From Lepas anatifera (Eukaryota; Arthropoda; Thecostraca; Lepadidae): a stretch of DNA of 64,000 bases. A program made the position numbers and the translations under genes. The DNA is taken from the NCBI GenBank assembly GCA_034440635.1, contig JAOTON010001483.1, forward strand, positions 868,001 through 932,000, in the 5' to 3' direction. Below are positions 56,097-64,000 of this stretch, one piece after another. Below the pieces are notes generated by a model, which was not told the origin of the DNA, made no database searches, and was given only the letters and a program-made list of their open reading frames with translations. Positions within the stretch are counted from its first letter, which is position 1; each line of letters opens with the position of its first letter.

Positions 56097-56770
56097 ATCT
56101 CTAATTCCGTGAAACGAGTCCTCAAGTACAACGTAAGCAGTGGAGTTACTATCTTATGCGGAGTAGTTTCATTATGAATCCTGATATAGACTTCAAAGTT
56201 TCCTCTTTTTGTTCAAAATAAATGGTCAAATTCATATAAAAGAATGAATATTACCGTTCTCATGTCATCGCAATTTAGAGTACCTTTCTTTCATGGCTTT
56301 ACATGGGTCAATTTCGTTGCCGATGTGGCGACCTAACCATCTTTAACTTAGCTGTGAAATAACGCGAGTGAGTAAGGATAAATTATTTGTCACTTATTTG
56401 TATCGTCTGTCACCAATAGTTATAGTGGTACCTAAAATCAATCAAGGTAGCATTTGGGTCGCCATATTATGGATAAATCTTTTCACGTGGCGGTAAGATC
56501 GTAGAAATACTTGTTTTGTGCTGGTAAGTGCAAATCTTGATCTGGGTCAATTCTCCGTGATTGGCTACCTAAGTTCTGGTCCTTGAACCTCATTTGGCTA
56601 CCCACGAGCGTGAGTGAGTTGGCGAGATTCTTGACCTCTTTTTCATATCTACGCCACTTTCGCGTGAATGTCACCTCTCTTTATGAAACGTGATTCTGAG
56701 TACGGCGTAACTTTGCAGGTGAATGTGGTAAAACACGTCGAATTTCTACAACTTTTATGAAATGGGGCCC

Positions 56771-57297
56771 AGGTCAAAATGTGAAAATACACTTTTTAAC
56801 AGGCATAGGATCTGAAGACATCTTTAACAGGCATCTGAAAGTATATAACGTCCAGTGATTTGGAAAGGCTGACTAATCTGGAGCAGTTGTAAGCTTGAAT
56901 AAATAAAAACCATATTTTTCTCGAATGAGCTGCATTTTAAGGTATTAAAATTCATTGCCCTTTCGAGCCTTAAGTTCTCGGGCTGCTGGCGGCTGATTGG
57001 GGTTCGTTCACGCAATGCCGGACTAATTTGTCACAAAACACGCGGGATAAGGCACATTTGATGCGGCACACAATGGCCTCAAGCACGGCCCATTTTCAAG
57101 CCACATCTCATTCGTACTGCACTGCTAAATTCAGTGCGAGGTATGAGGAACGTATCCATGAGGCAGGCGGTTTGACACAGCATCCCACGTATACCGGGCT
57201 ATAGGGCTGTGGGCCGGGTTATCAGTCAGCTTCTGGCGCGTATCAAACTCTTTTAGCCATCGCTTACCTGCAGCAGCAGGCAGCAGTCTCCATGCAG

Positions 57298-57354
<57 letters not shown>

Positions 57355-58675
57355 TCCCTCGATTACCTTGGGACTGGGCCCCAACCCTCTCCACTCAGCA
57401 GAAATCCATCGCGAAACTCCCGACTGTAGCGAACTCGGCCGCCGGCTAGCCTGTGCTGACTGCCGCCGTCTCGCCTGTACCGAAGAGCAGCCTCGGATGA
57501 TGTGACAAATAATCAAGCCAATAAAGAGCAAGGTATGGCTAGAAATGTTTGAAAAACATAATGTTAATGCATCTCCTGGTTCATGGTTTAAAGCTCTTTC
57601 ATTTTCATTGAGAAATTTCCGCTGAATTTCTCGCGGTACAAGTGAACGCGCCTCCACCAATCAGCGGCCGGCATCCGCCGGCTGCCGCGATCGCCTGCGG
57701 GCACAGAGGTTACAGAGGTCACGCTGGGCGCTGCTGACGCCAAGTTCAAGCCTCGGTGGGGAGGGGTCGCGCGCGGATTGTAATGCCTACATGTGTGGTG
57801 TTGAAAATGGTGGTCGTTGTGCCTAGTGTCAGACTGAGGGAAGGGGACCAGTGTAGGAGACATTCTGTCCACGTTAGTAGATATATGGGTTAGGCGTTTG
57901 TGCAATGTGCAATGCCGATCACACTGGAAAAACGTGAATGAGAGTTCATGAAATAAGTTTGCTAATGAGTATGCTTAGCAGACAAAACTGCAGACACCAA
58001 TTTCGAGTACAAAGTTTTTTTCAGTATCAGGGAAGATGATGCAGCTTTTCAAGACTTTTTAAAATTGACACACTTATTGGTAATACAACACACAAGGTGT
58101 ATGTGACATAAGCCCTGTCCAGCTGTTGTCAACAGGGCCGGTGGCCTACGTACATCCTCCCGAACTGTTTGGTTTACGGGGCGTGTTGGTATAAAAGAGT
58201 ACTATATTTTATGTATAAGTTTATCTACAAAGATGTAGCCAAAAGTATACACGCCTATCTGACATTTCATGCATAGGAAGTTTAAAATGCTAAAATGACA
58301 ATTTGAGGAGGAGAGATAAGTTGTTTCGATCGTGTAAACAAGGAGGGTCCAAGGCAAAACACAAAATGCCCGAGGGAATTTACTGATAAGTATGTATATT
58401 TTAATGGCATGGACATAACTGTATTCCTTTAGCATACGCCATTCCCCTACCAGTTACCACATCCTTTCGATATCGCCGCCACTTGGTCTCCAGGCAACCA
58501 GAAGCCACTGTGCACGGTTGTCTAACCGTGATTGTCCGACATTCTATCTTTAGGCCTATAAAAATAGTTTTTGTATGCTATAATACTCCACTATTAATCT
58601 CCCGGGTGACGTTGCCGTTCCTAGATAGTTATTATGTATTATTATCAATGTGAAAATGTACGTACCGTTGTTAGA
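56771..58675. other. Gene-free stretch with a (CT)n microsatellite
   Basis: A pure CT run lies at about 57299-57352 and creates a long Arg/Glu open frame on the minus strand that is not a gene. No transposon ends or domains recognised elsewhere. Confidence 0.5.
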
Positions 58676-58679
58676 TTAA

Positions 58680-59649
58680 CACCCGCACTGGAGGGGGTTT
58701 GGCACTAACGCGTACTGGAGGGGGCCTGGTAGGCCCCCTAAGATTTTGGAAAATAAGAGGCTTAGAAAAACGCCACTTGGTAGGTGGGTGGGAACTATGG
58801 TGATCTACATGATGACCAATTTTCATTGACCTAGGTCAATATCTTTAAGGTCAAACGAGGTCGTAAAGGTCAAATATTGGCCATGCTGGAATCGATTGGT
58901 AAATGCTGTGATTATGCAGGAAAATGACGGGAATAAGCTAAAGGCGGACAAGGTTCATAGAGAAAAGGTCTCAAAGAGGCTTTCCTTCAACTTTTGGGTC
59001 AAGGTCATTCAAGGTCATTGACCTTTAAGGTCACTATATGGTATACTACTTATTATTTACACTTTGACTAACACTGTAGCCACTGTTTGGCAGGAAATGA
59101 GGATTGACCTTTCCCAATGACCTTTGACCTCGACCTTTGACCTTGACCTTGACCTTTGACCTTGACCTTTGACCTTGACCTTTGACCTTGACCTTTGACC
59201 TTGACCTTTGTATTGGGGTACCCTACCGATGACGTCATAGCATAATATATGTCAGACGGGGTAACGTCATTTGGCCGGACGAACAGTGGTCATTGACCTT
59301 GAAAGTGCAGATATGACCTTGACCTGTGATCTTTGACCTTGACCTTGACTTTCATGTGAAGTGACCTTGACATATAGTCCCGCTTATATGACGTTATGAC
59401 GTCACCACTCGGTCTTCAATGCAAGCTAACTGGTCCAACCGCGCGTTTACGGCGATCTCAAAATGCAGGTCTGACTTTGAAGGCCTATAAGTCAAAAAAT
59501 TTTCGGCCGATTTTCAAAAAGTCTTCACCAATCGACGCGCTATTAAATACTGTTAAATGTGGCCACGTTTCGTTTTTCGGCTACGAGCGGTTCTCCGGCC
59601 ACCTCGGAAAAACAGGTGGGGGCCTCCGAGGCCCCCTCCAGTGCGCGTG
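58680..59649. mobile_element. Family A TTAA element, complete copy
   Basis: TTAA at 58676-58679 and 59650-59653. The left end is CACCCGCACTGGAGGGGG and the right end inverted is CACGCGCACTGGAGGGGG. The body is the reverse complement of the copies at 14266 and 36110. It contains an expanded 12-13-bp TGACCT-rich tandem repeat at about 59127-59213. It is 970 bp and non-coding. Confidence 0.88.
59127..59213. repeat. GACCTTTGACCTT tandem repeat inside family A
   Basis: About seven units of TTTGACCTTGACC (12-13 bp). Other family A copies have only scattered AAGGTCA hexamers here, so this is a local expansion. Confidence 0.88.
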
Positions 59650-59653
59650 TTAA

Positions 59654-61511
59654 GACGTTCAACTTTCAGCATTCGCATTATACCTAATTTGGTTTAATTG
59701 AGGCAGTGGGTGATTTCACAAGTAGTATAAAGCATTGGAAGGGCGAATCCTAGCGAAAGAAATTATTTTGTTGTTAGGTGTTAAGTTTTTTAGATAAAAA
59801 TTTCCGTACGGACCGAAACAATACAGCGGACTGGAATTTTGATAGGAGGGTGGGAGAGGACAATAATGAAACATCAAGTTACATTAATTAAATTATTTCA
59901 AGCGGTGACTGTTTTTTTAACGGTCAGTGTTTTTTAATATGTTCAAAATGTTGAAAATCGAATCGTGAAATCTTTATAGCACGGCACGTGTCAGTGGAAA
60001 CGGTAGCTGAACGGTCTCTAAGCAAAACAGTAGAAGGTTGTTGTGTGGATTTTAATGAGCGGTACCATGCAGGGCTGTAAACTTATATCTCTTTGGGGCT
60101 GCCCGGGCACTCGGGATGAAATATCCAGTTAGTGTTAAAATACGGTTTAAGTTTTATTGTGAATCATTTTCAGGATTCGAAAGGACTGTGTGTTGGCTAA
60201 AACGAATATAAAATCATGCTATCTTCTTTCATATGGTGGTCATTAAAATTGTCCTTCCTCAAATTTGGGCACCCCCGATGATGTTTGCAAATCCACACCC
60301 CTGACGGTCAGGCACAACATTTCGGAACGGACACGTTACCTGAAATAGAGAAATAGAAAGGTGCCCTCCCGAGAGTGTACAAGCTAGGCGCTTCCAGGGT
60401 AGACTAAAAGCTATCAAAGCCAAATGAACACAGTTTCATCAGTGTTGATGATGGACCGGTATTGGAGTCAGTTTATTGGAGTTTGTTTATTTATATTTAT
60501 TTATATGCCAGTTTATTGGAGTCACCGCTCCCACCAGTGGTAATGCGGTGTATCTTGACCTTTGTATTGAAGCTTCCTTGATCATAAATATGTCCAACCA
60601 ACAAAAGATGGAGCCATTACTCACGCATAATTTTTGTCCCCTCGTCAGACAGATTGAGCAAGACATGACTTTACGATGATTGATCAGAGTCATAAGTTCA
60701 ACCTCCCATATGGCTGGTGTGGCGAATTTTATCGCCACGTCTGTTTTTTTTTTTGGTGATCTTTACATCACATGAAGATTTTACTGAAGGCTGGCCCTCG
60801 GCTTCACTCTCACTATCTACCAGGTCTAGTTCTGCATTTTTCGTGCATAACTGATCAGAATGCTGATCTAGCCCTAAGAAAATTCACATGTTGAAAGACT
60901 CCCGTTTGGTTTGGCTATAACAACTTTGTACGCAGAGTTCCATACAGTGCAAAATCAATGGCTGGTCTAAATCCCGGTCAGGTTTAGATAATTCAATGAC
61001 AGGATGCCGTATTCGAGGCATTCTAGGCATTGTAGAGGCATTATTCCAAAAATCATTCTCCTTGGCGCAACAATATATAAAAAAGCATGATTTTTTAAAC
61101 ACAGAAAAATTGGTTCACATTGTGTCCATTTTCTCCTCTCCTTCTGCTTTTACATTTTAACGGACCTATGTGATTCAGATATTCTACCAGAGCCCGCAAC
61201 AATATGACGGCTTCTGCCTCCGATAGTTTCTCCACGGTGCGCACTTAGCTATCGCTTATTCTTCCTGCATTAACCCCATAGAGCCAAGTCTAATCCACCA
61301 GCGGTCATTACGCCATTGTTTGCTTCCAAACAGGGCTTATCTTTGCCGAACAGAAGCGTAGTGGTTGAATGGCCCTGAACCTAGCATCGTGGTATCAAAC
61401 TGGACGGTAATACCTTGAACGGCAGCGGCGAAGTCGATGCTATAGTGCTGATGTCTGACGGCGCGCCCACTCAGCGTTTTAGGTGGGGTCACAGGGCAGG
61501 ATGGTTTTATC
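59654..61511. other. Gene-free stretch
   Basis: No coding sequence or transposon ends recognised. A small duplication (CAGTTTATTGGAGT twice) lies at about 60470-60520. Confidence 0.45.
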
Positions 61512-62505
61512 TTAGCCCGCGCCCCACCGGGGACCCGGAGCCACCTTCGCCCCGCCGGGGGGCATCGATGCCCCCTCTAACTCCGCCGCTATGGGGTTTG
61601 TGCACATTTGTAAAGTGCGTTGGAAAGCTCGTGTGTATTCAGTATGGGCTTTCTTCACATGTTTTAACGCTGAGGTCGATGGTTCGGTCTGCAGAGGTTA
61701 AGTTCAGTCACGACAGGTTATTTCCACTAAAATATGCAATGTCTAAGAAACCTGGGCATAGCTCTCATGTCATAAAAAACTATTGAGGTCTGGTTAGGTA
61801 CATTTGATAGTAAAACAACAGGGCTTTCTCTGCTTTGTGAAACATAATGACCTCTCGCTAATGGTTTGACCTCCAGTGGACACAACCTGACCTAACATGA
61901 CCTGAGCTCACGGAAAGTCATAAAGTAATTGTTTTTTGTATATCAAACAAAATCTATTGACAAGACATACACGATAACGGTAAAAAATTATCATCCACAT
62001 ACTGTTTTTACCCCTGGTGAGCTGTGATGAGCTCAGATAAGTCAAAGGGAAAATATCGCCCCTGGAATCCGTGAAATGGTTGCCAAGAATTCTTTTCAGA
62101 GAAATCTGAGTATTTTCAAAAAAGCAACTTTTAGATCATAATACAGTTTTCCCCATGCTTTTTCTATGGGAGAGGTCACCCACTGACCTGACCTCAAGTC
62201 ACCAAATCGAAAAATCCCTGATAAAAATCTTGTACACCTTGGAAGGACATAGATTTTAGAAACTTTCGGATCAATCAGCTTAGAAACGTGGCTATCGTAA
62301 AGCTCAAAATTTGAAGTTATGTGATATTGTTTGACCTCAATTGGTGACCTGACCTAAAGTGTCTCTTGGTAAAAAACTTCAGGGGTGGTGGGAGAATGAT
62401 GAGGTGAAAAGTAGACCTATCAACCGCTGTATTGCGCCTCGACGTTTTTCTGCTATTTGGAAAAACCTTAGGGGCATCGATGCCCACCACGGTGAGGCCA
62501 GGGTA
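61512..62505. mobile_element. Family D element, copy 2
   Basis: The left end is CCCGCGCCCCACCGGGG, followed by CCACCTTCGCCCCGCCGG and GGGGGCATCGATGCCCCC. The right end contains GGGGCATCGATGCCC and CACGGTGAGGCCAGGGTAA. The body matches 22485-23497, including TGACCTCCAGTGG and a CCATGCTTTTTCTATGGGAG block. The outer flanks are TTAG and GTAA, possibly decayed TTAA. Non-coding. Confidence 0.7.
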
Positions 62506-62813
62506 AGACCCCCATGAGTTCTGAGTTCGAACTTTGTTCCAAGAAATTCATCGAGTTCTTTCCGACAAAATGGGAGCTGAGAGCACCAACTGACCTCGGC
62601 AGGCGCACTGGTCTCGGGTGTACGCATTGGAGGGGTCAGGGGTCAGATAAATTGTTTTCTATCCGAAACGCAGACCAATTGTTGTTGTTAACCTGCGATA
62701 GAAGCACAGTTTCCCCACAAGAAATGAAATGACCTTTTGAGTCTAACGAGAGAGAAAATGACTATCCTCTAAGCACACAATGAGTACGTACCTATGCCAG
62801 ATAGTGAGTATGC

Positions 62814-62853
62814 AAGATTACTTTACTTGTGAGTATGTAAGTAAAGTAATCTT
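62814..62853. repeat. Perfect 15-bp inverted repeat
   Basis: AAGATTACTTTACTT (62814-62828) and AAGTAAAGTAATCTT (62839-62853) are separated by 10 bp. The same 15-mer occurs at 21929-21943, beside the direct repeat that borders the LINE2 insert. Confidence 0.8.
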
Positions 62854-63770
62854 GAGTATGTACCATCCAGTTCAGTTCTTTCAGCGACAGGGAGTGGACG
62901 TGTTTTCAGTGCTCTTAGAAAATATAAAAATACTCCTGTTCTAATTCAAAATCAGCAATGATACCATACAGGTTAAGGATACATTCTTTGGGCTACATTA
63001 TGTACTAATTTTCATTCGCCTCGACCGTCTCTGGTGCAAGCTAGAAGATAAAAATAAGAAGTAAGCATTATTTTTGGCCTACTATCCTCGTTTCGTCGCT
63101 GATCTTTCTCCTTTAATGAAATATATTTCTTGGTTGGAACTAATAGATATACAGTACAGGAATCTTGAAGGAACACCTTTCATTTAAATACCTAAACAAA
63201 AAAGCCACATAGCGTCCACGCCGACAACTGCTTGTGCCACATTATCAGCAACAGCCCTTGGCAGCATAGCACAGCAGATACGCTGATGCCTCCTTAACTT
63301 TTGCGGCAGACACTTCCTTAACAGATGTATCATCGATGAGATACCAGCGAGCCTCTGGTTGGTTACAGCAGAAGGCAGTCTTTCTCCTTGATTGTATGCT
63401 GCGTTTCACGTGTTTTTAAGAGCTCCTTCAAGAAAAAAGCTTCTGCGGCGGGAATATTGAAATATTTCAGGATGACTAATTTTAGAGAACAATAAAAAAC
63501 AAGTTTTGTGAAAGAGAACATCAGCACCGGAGATTAAAGAAAAGAAAAAATATGCAACAATTGAACATCAGTGAAGCAAGGTCAACCATGTCACAGACAA
63601 GATGGAGCACAAACAACGAAATTTATCAGATCGAAGACGAAATGAAAACGAAGCCGAAGAATAGAACATTTTCATCCTCATATTATTTTAGTTTAAATGT
63701 TCGAAGTGTGTGTGCGATTGTGTGTGTGTGTTTTTTTTACCGGAACCTAATCCTTATCCTTATCCTTACT
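62854..63770. other. Gene-free stretch
   Basis: The block GCCACATAGCGTCCACG at 63207 also occurs at 13841. A (GT)n run lies near 63711-63731. An open frame at 63552-63917 runs through the microsatellite and repeat F and is not convincing. Confidence 0.45.
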
Positions 63771-63960
63771 CTACCTGGAGGCTGTGAGCGCATGCGCCTG
63801 TGGCTGCAGCGACTCCTCCAGGTAGAATCCAATTCTCTTGATCCTCACCTTTCCTCATGCTTACCATGTCCTTCCATAGTTTATAATTACTTCATACGCA
63901 TTGCGACAACACTTTAAAAGCCACCTCATTTGTGTGGAAGTGTGAGAAATACATGATGAA
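63771..63960. repeat. Repeat F, copy 2, with a stem-loop
   Basis: CTACCTGGAGG (63771-63781) pairs with CCTCCAGGTAG (63815-63825) around a loop containing GCGCATGCGCC. The downstream sequence aligns with 26100-26250. The stem is kept in both copies while the loop differs. Confidence 0.7.
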
Positions 63961-64000
63961 TACAGATAGTGAGTTTGGAACATACACTGTTTGTCGCTTC

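Larger units (their letters stand above)
48522..56770. mobile_element. Possible 8.2-kb element with GGGCCCCATTTCATAAAAG ends
   Basis: GGGCCCCATTTCATAAAAG occurs at 48524-48542 and, inverted, at 56752-56770. Subterminal TTGCAAAGTTACGC and its complement (GGCGTAACTTTGCAG at about 56704-56718), plus several GCGTAGAA motifs at 48555-48795, add further inverted symmetry. AGGTCAA is found at 48509-48515 and 56771-56777, but the left copy is not immediately next to the inverted end, so the target duplication is uncertain. The span includes a 4.2-kb hAT-like element and a LINE fragment as later insertions; the remainder is AT-rich and non-coding. Confidence 0.55.

Noticed and set aside
57131..57660. 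Minus-strand frames rich in Arg-Glu
   Set aside because: Produced by the (CT)n microsatellite at 57299-57352.
59098..59350. A hormone-responsive enhancer built of AGGTCA repeats
   Set aside because: The hexamers belong to a mobile element repeated across the window; sequence alone does not show regulatory activity on a host gene.
63552..63917. A 121-residue secreted or membrane protein
   Set aside because: The hydrophobic part comes from GT/T-rich and TCCTTA-repeat sequence, and the end overlaps the non-coding repeat F.

Overview
The window reads as repeat-rich animal (metazoan) nuclear DNA, probably from an invertebrate. This rests on a Penelope-like GIY-YIG fragment, CR1/L2-type LINEs with an L1-like RRM ORF1 and a 2A-like motif, hAT-type and piggyBac-type (TTAA) DNA transposons, tRNA-derived SINEs and long gene-free stretches. 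I cannot name the species. I see no prokaryotic gene, rRNA, functional tRNA or CRISPR. Only one short stretch, the exon-like segment at 40540-40758, looks like a host gene. Nearly everything else is mobile DNA in several nested layers.

Layout. 1-400: Penelope-like remnant with an inverted duplication. 1284-3508: two small TTAA-flanked elements (family C). 3640-5784: a 68-bp satellite split by a 750-bp solo LTR. 5757-10606: three family B TTAA elements, 27-bp minisatellites and a foldback element. 13905-15345: a duplicated locus (second copy 35591-37200), each copy carrying a family A TTAA element. 15349-25811: a minus-strand LINE (LINE2) split by a nearly full-length plus-strand LINE (LINE1, 15742-21521) and by a second insert that holds a family D element. 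27757-33600: a 5.8-kb hAT-like element with GGGGCCC-rich arrays and a nested 3.3-kb element. 34628-37700: family B, the duplicated locus and repeat E. 39238-40370: repeat E, a 19-bp minisatellite and another GC array. 40540-40758: candidate terminal exon. 41585-44090: a decayed piggyBac-like element with transposase remnants. 44130-46965: SINEs and truncated transposon ends. 48522-56770: a possible 8.2-kb element holding a 4.2-kb hAT-like element (49626-53849) and a LINE fragment. 58680-59649: the best preserved family A element. 61512-62505: family D. 63771-63960: repeat F.

How the parts relate. Families A, B, C and the small B relative at 6973 share TTAA target sites, inverted GC-rich ends that usually begin CAC(C/G)CGC or C(G)CCC, and (A, B, D) bodies full of AGGTCA/TGACCT hexamers. 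The 68-bp satellite carries TTAA plus a family-B-like terminus in every unit, and the 27-bp minisatellites are repeats of a terminal sub-block of the same elements. The most interesting single story is therefore a TTAA transposon superfamily whose ends have been amplified into tandem repeats. The piggyBac-type transposase remnant at 42721-43150 shows that TTAA-specific machinery has existed in this genome. All boundaries were read by eye from target-site duplications and inverted ends; superfamily names are inferences from those and from protein motifs.
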